NCBI RefSeq assembly: GCF_028656955.1
Contig: NZ_JAMDGY010000098.1
Coordinates: forward strand, 1-54,061
Direction: 5' to 3'
Origin: Pseudomonas fontis
GTDB taxonomy: Bacteria > Pseudomonadota > Gammaproteobacteria > Pseudomonadales > Pseudomonadaceae
DNA length: 54,061 nt
Made by a program: the position numbers and the translations under genes. Below the pieces are notes generated by a model. That model worked only from the letters and a program-made list of their open reading frames with translations. It ran no database searches and was not told the DNA's origin. The first letter of the stretch is position 1. Each line of letters opens with the position of its first letter. Positions 25,378-34,414 of this stretch are shown piece by piece.

Positions 25378-26721
25378 TTACTCCGGGGAGCGGAAACTGA
25401 GGCTGTAGTTCACCGCTTTCGGGCCCGGATCGAGGATGTCCAGGGCGATGTGGATCGGGGTCTGGCTGGGCATCTCGCCGCTGCCGGCCAGTTCGCCACT
25501 CAGGTACTCGCCAGGCTTGAAGCGACGGCTGGCGATCAGCTGGCCGTTGAGGTCGGCGAAACGCAGCTCAAGCAAGGGGAATGGCTGCGAGAACGGCGCA
25601 CGATTGTAGATGATCGCGTCCACAATCAAGGCGCCGCTGAAGTCCGGGTGGCTGCGCACCACCAGGTTGCTGCTCTTGATGCGCGAGATATCGACCTTCG
25701 ATGGCACCTTGCAGCCCAGGCTCGGGCACAGCTGCTGGAACCACGGGCGGTACTGGTCCTGACGGGCCAGTTCATCAAAATGGTAGGCGATGTACTGGCC
25801 TGCCAGGGCAGCCGATGCCAGCAGGATCAGCAGGCTCCAGAGCAGGCGGCGGCCCCAGTTGGAGCGCGGCTTTTGCCACTCCAGCTGCAGCGGGTCGTCG
25901 ACCAGGTCGACCAGGGCTTCCTTGCGCGGGCGCGCGGGCAGTACGCCCAGGTCCGGCTCGTGGCGGTTGTTTGGCGCCTCGACTGCATCGATGTCGGCGT
26001 CATCGCGGGCCGATAGACGTTGCTCCAGCACCGGCTCGTGGGCCTGGTCATGCTCGGGGTGGTGCGGGTGTGCTTCGGGCGCGCTGACAGGCGGCTCGTC
26101 GTCCAGGTCGCCAAGGTCCAGCGACATGGTCGGTTCAGTGCGCTCGCCGGGCTGGTGCGGCTCGCTCGCTGCCGGCTGCTCGATCAAGGGTGGTGACGGT
26201 TCGTCCGGCACTTCAGGCTCGACCAGGGGGCTTTCGCGCTCGTCGGCAGGGGTGCTGAACAGGCTGTCCGGGAAGTGCGTATCGTCGCTGTCCGGGCCGT
26301 CGCGACGGGCGCTGAGGCTGTCTTCGCGGGGCGGCGAAGCCTTGAAATCAAGGCTTGGCTGGATCTCGCGCTGCTCCAGGCGAGCCAGCTCCTGGTCCAG
26401 GTCGAGCTGGTCCAGGTCGACTTCGGTGGATGACCACTGCGCCTGGCTGGCTGCTGGCGGCGCTTCAGGCGCTGGCGGCTCGACCAGCGGGGCAGGTGGG
26501 GGCGCGGCTGGCGTCGGGCTGCTGGCTGGCGGGGCGACGGGTTGCTCGCTCACGACCACGGCGCTGCTCGCCTCGCTTTGCTCGAGCAATTGCTTGGCGG
26601 CGTTGAACACCTGCAGGCAATTGCCGCAACGGACCACGCCGCGAGCCACGCTCAGCTGAGTATGGCTGACGCGAAAGCTGGTCTGGCAATGCGGGCACTG
26701 GGTGACGAAACTGTCGGTCAT
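25378..26721 (-). CDS. Zinc-ribbon, DUF3426 membrane protein
   Basis: A 447-residue protein. An N-terminal MJ0042-type zinc ribbon (CPHCQTSF, then CGNCLQVF, about 9-40) is followed by a 250-residue low-complexity linker rich in Pro, Glu, Asp and Ala. Then come one membrane helix (about 290-312, LLWSLLILLASAALAG) and a C-terminal DUF3426 domain, presumably outside the membrane (LVVRSHPDFSGALIVDAI, FKPGEYLSGELAGSGEMP). The role is unknown. It is conserved between prmA and dusB in Pseudomonas, 40 bases after prmA on the same strand. The linker is long and strongly acidic, which argues for a flexible tether. Confidence 0.88.
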   Translation of the reverse strand: MTDSFVTQCPHCQTSFRVSHTQLSVARGVVRCGNCLQVFNAAKQLLEQSEASSAVVVSEQPVAPPASSPTPAAPPPAPLVEPPAPEAPPAASQAQWSSTEVDLDQLDLDQELARLEQREIQPSLDFKASPPREDSLSARRDGPDSDDTHFPDSLFSTPADERESPLVEPEVPDEPSPPLIEQPAASEPHQPGERTEPTMSLDLGDLDDEPPVSAPEAHPHHPEHDQAHEPVLEQRLSARDDADIDAVEAPNNRHEPDLGVLPARPRKEALVDLVDDPLQLEWQKPRSNWGRRLLWSLLILLASAALAGQYIAYHFDELARQDQYRPWFQQLCPSLGCKVPSKVDISRIKSSNLVVRSHPDFSGALIVDAIIYNRAPFSQPFPLLELRFADLNGQLIASRRFKPGEYLSGELAGSGEMPSQTPIHIALDILDPGPKAVNYSLSFRSPE

Positions 26722-26761
26722 GCGGCGGTCCGGGGTAGGCGAAGGTCTATTCTAGGCGCAC

Positions 26762-27640
26762 TCAGCGGCGCCGACCACTGATGCGTACCCAGCCGTCGCG
26801 CACGGCGATCGGGTCCAGGTCGAAGTCTTTGGCGTAAGCGGTGGCGACGTCTTCGCCCTGTTCGGCGAGGATCCCCGAAAGGGCCAGCAGGCCACCAGGG
26901 CGCACCAGGCCAGAGAGTTGCGGCGCCAGCGATACCAGCGGGCCGGCGAGGATGTTGGCGACCAGCACGTCAGCCTGCATGGCCGGCATGTCTTCGGGCA
27001 GGTACAGCGGGAAGTTCGCCGCGTCGATGCCGTTGCGCCCGGCGTTGTCGCGGGAGGCTTCCAGGGCTTGCACGTCGATGTCGGTGCCCACGGCGCGGCG
27101 TGCGCCGAGCAGCAGGGCGGCGATGGCGAGGATGCCCGAGCCGCAGCCGAAGTCGAGTACGTCAGTGCCCTTGAGGTCCTGGCCGTCGAGCCATTCCAGG
27201 CACAGTGCGGTGGTCGGGTGGGTGCCGGTGCCGAAGGCCAGGCCCGGGTCGAGCAGCAGGTTGACCGCCTCGGGTTCCGGCGCGGCGTGCCAGCTTGGCA
27301 CGATCCACAGGCGCTGACCGAAGCGCATCGGCTGGAAGTTGTCCATCCAGCTGCGTTCCCAGTCCTGGTCTTCGATGACCTCGGCCTGGTGTTCCGGCAG
27401 CTCGGCGCCGGTCATCAGTTGCAGGTGGGCGAACACCGCAGCAGGCTCGGCGTCGGCTTCGAACAGCGCGAGCAGGTGGGTGTGCGACCACAGCGGGGTG
27501 GTGTTGAGGTCCGGCTCGAAGATTGGCTGGTCTTCGGCGTCCATGAAGGTCACGGAGACGGCGCCAACTTCCAGCAGGGCGTCTTCGTAGGTTTCGGCTT
27601 GTTCCGGGCTGATAGCCAGACGTACTTGCAGCCAGGGCAT
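26762..27640 (-). CDS. prmA: Ribosomal protein L11 methyltransferase
   Basis: A 292-residue SAM methyltransferase that trimethylates ribosomal protein L11. The substrate-recognition domain begins MPWLQVRLAISPEQAE. The catalytic domain shows GLAFGTGTHPTTALCLEWL, VLDFGCGSGILAIAAL and DVLVANILAGPL. Start 27640 has an AAAGGTG site; the longer frame to 27769 runs through a REP element. It is probably co-transcribed with the DUF3426 gene. Confidence 0.96.
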   Translation of the reverse strand: MPWLQVRLAISPEQAETYEDALLEVGAVSVTFMDAEDQPIFEPDLNTTPLWSHTHLLALFEADAEPAAVFAHLQLMTGAELPEHQAEVIEDQDWERSWMDNFQPMRFGQRLWIVPSWHAAPEPEAVNLLLDPGLAFGTGTHPTTALCLEWLDGQDLKGTDVLDFGCGSGILAIAALLLGARRAVGTDIDVQALEASRDNAGRNGIDAANFPLYLPEDMPAMQADVLVANILAGPLVSLAPQLSGLVRPGGLLALSGILAEQGEDVATAYAKDFDLDPIAVRDGWVRISGRRR

Positions 27641-27745
27641 GGCGGGCACCTTTGGGTAATTCACTGAGGCAGCGCTACAGGCTGCGAAGAAGCCCGCCAG
27701 TTTACTTGAGTGTGCCGGGTTTGTCTGGTGTGTTGCGGGCTGCCC

Positions 27746-27772
27746 ATCGCTGGCAAGGCCAGCCCCCACAGT
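27746..27772. repeat. Single REP sequence upstream of prmA
   Basis: One copy of the same family as at 22075-22164, in the CTGGC/GCCAG version, with no inverted partner nearby. It lies 11 bases from the accC terminator. Confidence 0.7.
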
Positions 27773-27783
27773 AATGTGGACGC

Positions 27784-27817
27784 AAAAAAAAGACCCCGGT
27801 CGTCACGACCGGGGTCT
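27784..27817 (-). terminator. Intrinsic terminator after accC
   Basis: A perfect 12-bp stem AGACCCCGGTCG / CGACCGGGGTCT with a three-base loop and seven T on the minus strand, 19 bases after the accC stop. One of the clearest terminators in the window. Confidence 0.92.
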
Positions 27818-27836
27818 CTTTCACATCACTCTGAAA

Positions 27837-29192
27837 TCAGTTCTGCTCAGCGAGCTTGTGTTCCAGGTAGTGAATGTTGACGCCGCCTTTGCAGAAACCT
27901 TCATCACGCACCAGGTCGCGGTGCAGCGGGATGTTGGTCTTGATGCCGTCGACGACGATCTCGTCCAGGGCATTGCGCATGCGCGCCATCGCTTCGTCAC
28001 GGTCTTTGCCGTAGGTGATCAGCTTGCCGATCAACGAATCGTAGTTCGGTGGAACGGCATAGCCACTGTACAGGTGCGAGTCGACGCGAACGCCGTTGCC
28101 GCCTGGGGCGTGGAAGTGCTTGACCGTGCCTGGGCTTGGAATGAACTTCTTCGGGTCTTCGGCGTTGATCCGGCACTCTAGCGAGTGACCACGGATAACC
28201 ACGTCGTCCTGGGTGTACGACAGCTTGTTGCCAGCGGCGATGCTGAGCATCTCCTTGACGATGTCGATACCAGTGACCATCTCCGAAACCGGGTGCTCTA
28301 CCTGCACGCGCGTGTTCATCTCGATGAAGTAGAACGCGCCATTCTCGTAGAGGAACTCGAAGGTTCCGGCGCCACGGTAGCCGATGTCAACGCACGCCTT
28401 GACGCAACGGGCGAAGACTTCCTGGCGGGCTTTCTCGTCGATGCCCGGGGCCGGGGCTTCTTCCAGTACCTTCTGGTGGCGGCGCTGCAGCGAGCAGTCG
28501 CGGTCACCCAGGTGAATGGCGTTGCCCTGGCCGTCGGACAGCACCTGGACTTCCACGTGACGTGGGTTGGTCAGGAACTTCTCCAGGTAGACCATCGGGT
28601 TGCCGAAAGCGGCGCCCGCTTCGCTACGGGTCAGGATCGCGGAAGCGATCAGGTCTTCTTCCTTGTGCACCACGCGCATGCCGCGACCACCGCCGCCGCC
28701 AGCGGCCTTGATGATCACCGGGTAGCCGACTTCACGGCCGATGCGCAGGGCTTCTGTCTCGTCTTCCGGCAGCGGGCCGTCGGAACCTGGAACAGTCGGC
28801 ACGCCGGCTTTGATCATCGCGTCCTTGGCCGATACCTTGTCGCCCATCAGGCGAATGGTGTCGGCTTTCGGGCCAATGAAGGCGAAGCCGGAGTTCTCTA
28901 CCTGTTCGGCGAAATCAGCGTTCTCTGCGAGGAAGCCATAGCCTGGGTGAATGGCGGTGGCGCCAGTCACTTCGGCCGCAGCGATGATCGCCGGGATGTG
29001 CAGGTAGGATTGGCTCGCCGAAGCCGGGCCAATGCACACCGACTCGTCGGCCAGGCCCAGGTGCATCAGTTCGCGGTCAGCCGTGGAGTGCACGGCCACG
29101 GTCTTGATGCCCAGCTCTTTACAGGCACGCAGGATCCGCAGGGCAATTTCGCCACGGTTGGCGATCAGGACTTTTTCCAACTTTGCAGACAT
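27837..29192 (-). CDS. accC: Acetyl-CoA carboxylase, biotin carboxylase subunit
   Basis: A 451-residue ATP-grasp biotin carboxylase that carboxylates biotin on AccB for fatty acid synthesis. The sequence has KVLIANRGEIALRI, HPGYGFLAENADFAE, KAAGGGGGRGMRVV, EMNTRVQVEHPVSEMVTG and the C-terminal IHYLEHKL. I chose ATG 29192 with GGAGAG upstream over 29213. It follows accB after 17 bases; the pair forms a conserved operon ending at the terminator 27784-27817. Confidence 0.98.
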   Translation of the reverse strand: MSAKLEKVLIANRGEIALRILRACKELGIKTVAVHSTADRELMHLGLADESVCIGPASASQSYLHIPAIIAAAEVTGATAIHPGYGFLAENADFAEQVENSGFAFIGPKADTIRLMGDKVSAKDAMIKAGVPTVPGSDGPLPEDETEALRIGREVGYPVIIKAAGGGGGRGMRVVHKEEDLIASAILTRSEAGAAFGNPMVYLEKFLTNPRHVEVQVLSDGQGNAIHLGDRDCSLQRRHQKVLEEAPAPGIDEKARQEVFARCVKACVDIGYRGAGTFEFLYENGAFYFIEMNTRVQVEHPVSEMVTGIDIVKEMLSIAAGNKLSYTQDDVVIRGHSLECRINAEDPKKFIPSPGTVKHFHAPGGNGVRVDSHLYSGYAVPPNYDSLIGKLITYGKDRDEAMARMRNALDEIVVDGIKTNIPLHRDLVRDEGFCKGGVNIHYLEHKLAEQN

Positions 29193-29209
29193 CGTTGGCT
29201 CTCCGCGGT

Positions 29210-29665
29210 TCAAACGATGGTGAACAGCGGCTGGTCGAACTCAACCGGCTGGCCGTCTTCTACCAGGATGGACTCGATCACACCGCTGGTTTCAGCTTCG
29301 ATGTGGTTCATCATCTTCATGGCTTCGACGATGCACAGGGTGTCGCCTTTCTTCACGGTCTGGCCGACTTCAGCGAAGGCTGGCGAGGTTGGCGAGGCTT
29401 TGCGGTAGAAGGTGCCGACCATTGGCGAACGGGCAACGGTGCCGTTCAGCTTAGGGGCAGCAGGCGCTTCTGCGGCAGCCGGGGCAGCAGCCACAGGCGC
29501 GGCGACCGGAGCAGCAGCCATCGGGGCTGGTGCGTAGTATTGCTGGGCTGGGGTCTTGCTGTGGCGGCTGATACGTACGGACTCTTCGCCTTCCTTGATC
29601 TCCAGCTCGTCGATGCCAGACTCTTCCAGCAGTTCGATCAGTTTCTTGACTTTACGGATATCCAT
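29210..29665 (-). CDS. accB: Biotin carboxyl carrier protein of acetyl-CoA carboxylase
   Basis: A 151-residue BCCP. An N-terminal helix-rich segment (MDIRKVKKLIELLEESG) is followed by an Ala/Pro linker (about 41-72) and the biotinyl domain with the target lysine in VEAMKMMN (K117). It carries biotin between AccC and the carboxyltransferase. A GGGAG ribosome site precedes the start. The 92-base gap from aroQ may contain the accBC promoter. Confidence 0.98.
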   Translation of the reverse strand: MDIRKVKKLIELLEESGIDELEIKEGEESVRISRHSKTPAQQYYAPAPMAAAPVAAPVAAAPAAAEAPAAPKLNGTVARSPMVGTFYRKASPTSPAFAEVGQTVKKGDTLCIVEAMKMMNHIEAETSGVIESILVEDGQPVEFDQPLFTIV

Positions 29666-29757
29666 TAATCATCAACTCCCAAGGTTCGGACAGGGGGCGT
29701 ATAAACGTGTATTCAAACGTTTCTACAAGCCAGGCCAAAGGGGCCAGGCCTTCGTTA

Positions 29758-30210
29758 TTAGGGCTTGCTGTTCACAGCCAGCTGTTCCAGGGCAGACTCC
29801 AGGGCCAAGCGGTAACCGCTGGCGCCCAGGCCGCAGATCACCCCTACTGCAACGTCGGAGAAGTAGGAGTGGTGGCGAAAAGACTCGCGCTTGTGCACGT
29901 TGGACAAATGCACTTCGATGAATGGGATGCTCACCGCCAGCAACGCGTCACGTAATGCGACACTTGTGTGCGTGAAAGCCGCCGGATTGATCAGGATGAA
30001 GTCCACGCCTTCGTTGCGTGCGGCGTGAATGCGGTCGATCAGCTCGTACTCGGCATTGCTTTGCAGGTACTGCAGATGGTGGCCAGCGGCACGGGCACGC
30101 TGCTCCAGGTCCTGGTTGATCTGGGCCAGGGTCACCGCGCCATACACACCAGGCTCGCGGGTGCCGAGCAGGTTCAGGTTGGGGCCATGCAGCACCAGTA
30201 GGGTAGCCAT
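29758..30210 (-). CDS. aroQ: 3-dehydroquinate dehydratase, type II
   Basis: A 150-residue type II enzyme of the shikimate pathway that dehydrates 3-dehydroquinate. The motifs GPNLNLLGTREP, the catalytic Tyr in PGVYG, INPAAFTHTSVALRDAL and EVHLSNVHKRE are all present. Start 30210 has an AAAGGA site, and the longer frame to 30303 has no homology. It lies upstream of accB on the same strand, as in other pseudomonads. Confidence 0.97.
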   Translation of the reverse strand: MATLLVLHGPNLNLLGTREPGVYGAVTLAQINQDLEQRARAAGHHLQYLQSNAEYELIDRIHAARNEGVDFILINPAAFTHTSVALRDALLAVSIPFIEVHLSNVHKRESFRHHSYFSDVAVGVICGLGASGYRLALESALEQLAVNSKP

Positions 30211-30355
30211 CTGCGGTTCCTTTGATTGTCGGGCAATATACGTAGCGCGGCGACTATGCCGCAAAGCGCCGAGCCCTGTCCAGTTACCTGCAATAGCCAG
30301 CACGATGACCGAGATTCACGCAAAATATATGACTATTTTGTTAAGTTCGGTCATC

Positions 30356-30378
30356 GGGGCCGCTTTTCAGGCGGCCCC
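30356..30378 (-). terminator. GC-rich hairpin after dsbD
   Basis: GGGGCCGC / GCGGCCCC, 8 bp with a seven-base loop, six bases after the dsbD stop. No T run follows on the minus strand, so it may stabilise the mRNA end or terminate weakly. Confidence 0.45.
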
Positions 30379-30383
30379 AGCAG

Positions 30384-32165
30384 TTATAGACCGACTTCGC
30401 GGCGAATGCGCGTCAGATGCGCGGCAAATTCGCCGGCGTTTGTCTCGCCTACCACCCGTGCGTCGGTTTTTTCGCTGCCGTTCGCTGCAAAGAACAGCAG
30501 CGCCGGGGGCCCGAACAGTTGGTAGCGGTCGAGCAGGGCGCGTTGTTCGGCGCTGCTCTGGGTGATGTCGAAACGTACCAGGCGATAAGCTTGCAGTTGT
30601 TCGACCACGGGGGCGGCGTTGAGCACTTCGTGCTCGATCACCTTGCAGCTGATGCACCAGTCGGCATACCAGTCCAGAACCACCGGCTGGCCGGCGGCCT
30701 TGGCCTCGGCCAGCAGGCTGTCGAGGGCGGCCGGGGTGTCGACGGTCTGCCATTGATCGGCGCTTGGTGCGCCGGGTCCGCTAACAGCCGGTGCAGCCGT
30801 GCCAGCCAGGGGCCGGAACGGGTCGGTTTGCCCGCTGTAGGCGCCGTACCAGCAGGTCAGTGCGTAGAACAGCAGGAACAGGCCGAGCACCTGGGCCAGG
30901 CGCTGGCGGCTGGTCTTCACGCCGAACTCCAATGCGCCAAGGAACACCGCGACGCCAGCGGCCAGCAGGCCGACCAGCAGCAGGGTCACCTGGCCGGGCA
31001 GCACGCGGCTGAGCAGGCCGATGGCCAGGCCCAGCAGCAGCACGCCGATGGCATTTTTCACGGTGTTCAGCCAGGCCCCGCTTTTCGGCAGCCAGGCCGC
31101 GCCGCCGGTGGCCACCAGCAGCAGCGGGGCGCCCATGCCCAGGCCCAGGGCAAACAGTTTCAGGCCACCGCCCAAGGCGTCGCCGCTGGCGCTTATATAA
31201 AGCAGCGCACCGGCCAGTGGCGCCGAGACGCAGGGTGAGACCAGCAGGCTTGAGACCACGCCCAGTACGGCGGCGCCGAGCAGCGAGCCGCCCTTGGTCT
31301 GCCCGGCGATGCGGTCCAGGCGGTTGCTCACGGCGTGGGGCAGTTTCAACTCGAACAGGCCGAACATGGCCAGGGCGAACACCACGAAGAACAGCGCGAA
31401 GGGCACCAGCACCCAGGCCGATTGCAGGCGGGCCTGCAAGTTGAGGCTGGCGCCGAACAGGCCCATCAGCGCACCGAGCAGGGCGAAGCAGGCGGCCATC
31501 GGCAGCACGTAGGCCAGCGACAGGCTGAAACCGCGCCAGCCGCCGACCTGGCCGCGCAAGACCACGCCGGAAAGAATCGGCAGCATTGGCAGCACGCACG
31601 GGGTGAAGGTCAGGCCGATACCGGCGAGGAAGAACAGCGCCAGCTCTTTCCAGGTCCAGGCCTTGCTGGGCGTGGCGGGCAGGTCAGCGGGCGCTGCACC
31701 GATCCCGTCGATGCTCAGGCGTTCGGTTTCTGGCGGGTAGCACAGGCCCTTGTCGGCGCAGCCCTGGTAGGTGACCACCAGGGTGAACGGGCGCTTGTCG
31801 GCGGTGCGTGGCAGGTCTATGTCGACGATGTTGTGGTAGACCTGGACATCGCCGAAGAACTCGTCGTGCTTGGCTTCGCCAGCGGGCAGTTGCGCGGTGC
31901 CGAGGGCGATGTCGGCCGGCTCGGTACGGAACTGGAAGCGGTGGCGGTAGAGGTAATAGCCTTCGGTGGGCACGAAGCGCAGCTTGATGCCGTCGGCGTT
32001 GCCCTGGATCAGGTTGAGCTTGAAGGCTTCGCGTACCGGCAGGAAGTCGGCGCTGTTGTTCAGCGTGGGGGCACCGAAGGTGGCGCTGGGGCGGCTGTCG
32101 AGCAGGCCGGCACCGACGGCGGGCCAGGCCAGGACCAAAAGCAGGAGGCAGAGCAGGCGACGCAT
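30384..32165 (-). CDS. dsbD: Thiol:disulfide interchange protein DsbD
   Basis: A 593-residue three-part DsbD. It has a signal peptide (1 to about 18), a periplasmic N-terminal domain with its Cys pair (GCADKGLC), and an eight-helix membrane domain with Cys in TFTPCVLPMLPIL and VSPCVSAPLAG. The C-terminal thioredoxin-like domain has the active site DWCISCK (C504, C507). It passes electrons from cytoplasmic thioredoxin to periplasmic isomerases and cytochrome c maturation. The position after aroQ matches the gene called dipZ in P. aeruginosa. Start 32165 was chosen because the signal peptide begins there; the longer frame runs into REP sequence. Confidence 0.95.
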   Translation of the reverse strand: MRRLLCLLLLVLAWPAVGAGLLDSRPSATFGAPTLNNSADFLPVREAFKLNLIQGNADGIKLRFVPTEGYYLYRHRFQFRTEPADIALGTAQLPAGEAKHDEFFGDVQVYHNIVDIDLPRTADKRPFTLVVTYQGCADKGLCYPPETERLSIDGIGAAPADLPATPSKAWTWKELALFFLAGIGLTFTPCVLPMLPILSGVVLRGQVGGWRGFSLSLAYVLPMAACFALLGALMGLFGASLNLQARLQSAWVLVPFALFFVVFALAMFGLFELKLPHAVSNRLDRIAGQTKGGSLLGAAVLGVVSSLLVSPCVSAPLAGALLYISASGDALGGGLKLFALGLGMGAPLLLVATGGAAWLPKSGAWLNTVKNAIGVLLLGLAIGLLSRVLPGQVTLLLVGLLAAGVAVFLGALEFGVKTSRQRLAQVLGLFLLFYALTCWYGAYSGQTDPFRPLAGTAAPAVSGPGAPSADQWQTVDTPAALDSLLAEAKAAGQPVVLDWYADWCISCKVIEHEVLNAAPVVEQLQAYRLVRFDITQSSAEQRALLDRYQLFGPPALLFFAANGSEKTDARVVGETNAGEFAAHLTRIRREVGL

Positions 32166-32246
32166 GAGCAGTCTCGCTGGGTGAACGTGGCTGCATGATA
32201 GCGGATATGACGCTTTGGGGCGTGTACGCCGGTCCCGCCGCAGCCA

Positions 32247-32319
32247 ATCGCCGGCAAGGCCGGCTCCCACAATGGACGGCGTGATACACAAACGTGTGGG
32301 AGCCGGCCTTGCCGGCGAT
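32247..32319. repeat. Perfect inverted REP pair
   Basis: Arms 32247-32271 and 32295-32319 are exact reverse complements over 25 bases, of the TGTGGGAGCCGGCC family, separated by 23 bases. The pair lies between dsbD and the chemoreceptor gene and could also act as a transcript-end structure for the chemoreceptor, whose stop is at 32339. Confidence 0.88.
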
Positions 32320-32338
32320 AGGGCCCTGCCAGGCGATA

Positions 32339-34300
32339 TCACACCCGAAACGCGCGCACCGCCGTATTCAACTCACCACCCAGGCGCAGCAACTGCTCAC
32401 CCTGCTCACGACCTTCACCAATCCGCTGCAGGTTGTCTTCACCCAGGCCATGAATCCGCTCGCTGTGGTCGCGAATCTCGCTCACCGCGCCACTCTGCTG
32501 CGCCGTCACATCGGCAATGCGCACCGCCGTGTCGGCAATCGTCTGGATTGCCGCGACGATTTCATCCAGCGCACCATCAGCCTTCTGCGCCTGATCCGCG
32601 GTCGCCTCGGCATGCTCCAACTGCGCCCGCATACCCTCGACCGACTCCCGGGCCGCCAGCTGCAAGCGCTCGATCAACGCCTGAATCTCCGCCGTCGCCC
32701 CGGTGGTGCGCTGCGCCAGCGAGCGCACTTCCTCCGCCACCACGGCAAAGCCACGGCCCATCTCGCCGGCCCGCGCCGCTTCAATCGCCGCGTTCAACGC
32801 CAACAAGTTGGTCTGCTCGGCAATCGAGCGAATCACCGTCAGCACCCCGCCAATGGTCGCCGACTCCTGCGCCAGCCCCTCGATCATCTGCGCGTTGCCC
32901 TGCACCTCGTCCACCAGCGTGCGCAACCCGGCCAAGCTCTGGCCGATCACCGCCTGGCCCTGCTCAACCGCCCGCCCGGCATCGCGGCTGGCGTCGGCGG
33001 CCTGGCTGGCATCACCGGCGACCTGAACAATGGTCGCCTCAAGTTCACCCAGGGCATCGCGAATCTGCGCGGTATCACCAGCTTGACGCTCGGCGCCATC
33101 GTGCAATGCACTGCTCATCCCGGCCAGGGCATGGCTGCTGCCAGCCACCTGTTCGGCATTGCTGCGAATGGTCCCGACCAGTTCCACCAGGTACGCCCGC
33201 AGGCGGTTCAGCGAATCCTGAATGTCATGCATCTCTCGGTTGCTGCGGCCCAGCGCAATGGCCTGGCTGAAGTCGCCGCCAGCCCAGTGCGACAAGGCCG
33301 GTGCCAGGTTGGTCAGCACCCGCGCCAGGCGCCGCTGCAAGGTGTCGATCAACAAGGCGATCAGCAGGATCAGGCCGATCATCAAGCCCTGGATGATCCG
33401 CACCTCGCCCTGGATCTCGCCATGCTGGCTGCGCACGCTGGGCTCCAGTTCGGCGATCGCCTGCTGCACGGCGGCCATGCGCGCCTGGGTGCTGTCGGCC
33501 AGTTCGGTGCGGCGCTGGATCTGCTCGCGGGTGCGCTGCAACTCGCCGGGGTAGCGATTGAGCAGGCTGTTCAGTTCGCGTTTGAGGGCCACGCCGGTGT
33601 CTTCGGCAGTCGCCTGGGTATCGCTTTCCAGGCCCATCAGCGAGGCAAAATCGTCGGCGCCGGACTCGACCGTGGCGGTCACCCCCAGCAACGGCAAGGC
33701 CTCCAGCGCCTTGGCCTGTTCGACGATCACTTGCAGCTCGCGCTCGACCTCGGCGGCCAGCTCGCTGCGCCCGCTGCTGACCAGCTTGTCGCGCGCCAGC
33801 GACAGCCGGCCCAGGTGCACGGCAGCATCCAGCAGGATCGCGCTGTAGCGCCCGGCCTCGCTATTGCCGCTGTCCCTGGCGTAGCGCGACAGTTGCTCCA
33901 GGTTCGCCCCCAGCTCACGCTCGGCCTGCAACAGCAGGGCCTGCGGGTCGCCGGCCAGCTTGCCGGCCGCGAGCAGTTCGTTGCGGGTGAAGGCTTGCAG
34001 GCTGTCCAGGCTCGGGCGCAGGCGCGCGGCGAAATCTTCCGGCAGTTGCTTGAGCTCGCCCTGCAACTCGTCGGTCGCCTGCACCGCCGTGGCATGACGC
34101 AGGGCGTCGCCGCTGTTCAGGTAGTCCTGAATATTGCGCGCCACCTGGTTCTGAAACTGCTGCGACAGCGCCAGGTAGCGCTCCATCAGCAGATAGGGCT
34201 GTTCCAGCGCACGCTGCGACCACCACAGGGTCGCCCCCAGTGCGAGGCACACGGTCACCAGTAGCAGGGTGTTCAGATTGGTCAGCAACTTCAGGCGCAT
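32339..34300 (-). CDS. Methyl-accepting chemotaxis protein (CtpL-like position)
   Basis: A 653-residue chemoreceptor. TM1 is at about 8-27, followed by a long all-helical periplasmic sensor (28-301), TM2 at about 302-320, HAMP, then the cytoplasmic signalling coil. The conserved tip includes NLLALNAAIEAARAGE and FAVVAEEVRSLAQRT. No C-terminal CheR-binding pentapeptide is visible. The sensor looks like a helical bimodular type. Synteny with P. aeruginosa, where ctpL (inorganic phosphate chemotaxis) occupies this place, suggests orthology, but sensor domains diverge quickly and the ligand should be treated as unknown. Confidence 0.9.
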   Translation of the reverse strand: MRLKLLTNLNTLLLVTVCLALGATLWWSQRALEQPYLLMERYLALSQQFQNQVARNIQDYLNSGDALRHATAVQATDELQGELKQLPEDFAARLRPSLDSLQAFTRNELLAAGKLAGDPQALLLQAERELGANLEQLSRYARDSGNSEAGRYSAILLDAAVHLGRLSLARDKLVSSGRSELAAEVERELQVIVEQAKALEALPLLGVTATVESGADDFASLMGLESDTQATAEDTGVALKRELNSLLNRYPGELQRTREQIQRRTELADSTQARMAAVQQAIAELEPSVRSQHGEIQGEVRIIQGLMIGLILLIALLIDTLQRRLARVLTNLAPALSHWAGGDFSQAIALGRSNREMHDIQDSLNRLRAYLVELVGTIRSNAEQVAGSSHALAGMSSALHDGAERQAGDTAQIRDALGELEATIVQVAGDASQAADASRDAGRAVEQGQAVIGQSLAGLRTLVDEVQGNAQMIEGLAQESATIGGVLTVIRSIAEQTNLLALNAAIEAARAGEMGRGFAVVAEEVRSLAQRTTGATAEIQALIERLQLAARESVEGMRAQLEHAEATADQAQKADGALDEIVAAIQTIADTAVRIADVTAQQSGAVSEIRDHSERIHGLGEDNLQRIGEGREQGEQLLRLGGELNTAVRAFRV

Positions 34301-34414
34301 GGGCAGGCTCTACCGACATCTAATTTGGTAAGCGCCTGAAGTTATTGCGTTTTTATGACGAGGTGATGACGGAGCCGAGCGTTCGGAGAAAAAAGTGGCA
34401 CATGGCCGGTATTT

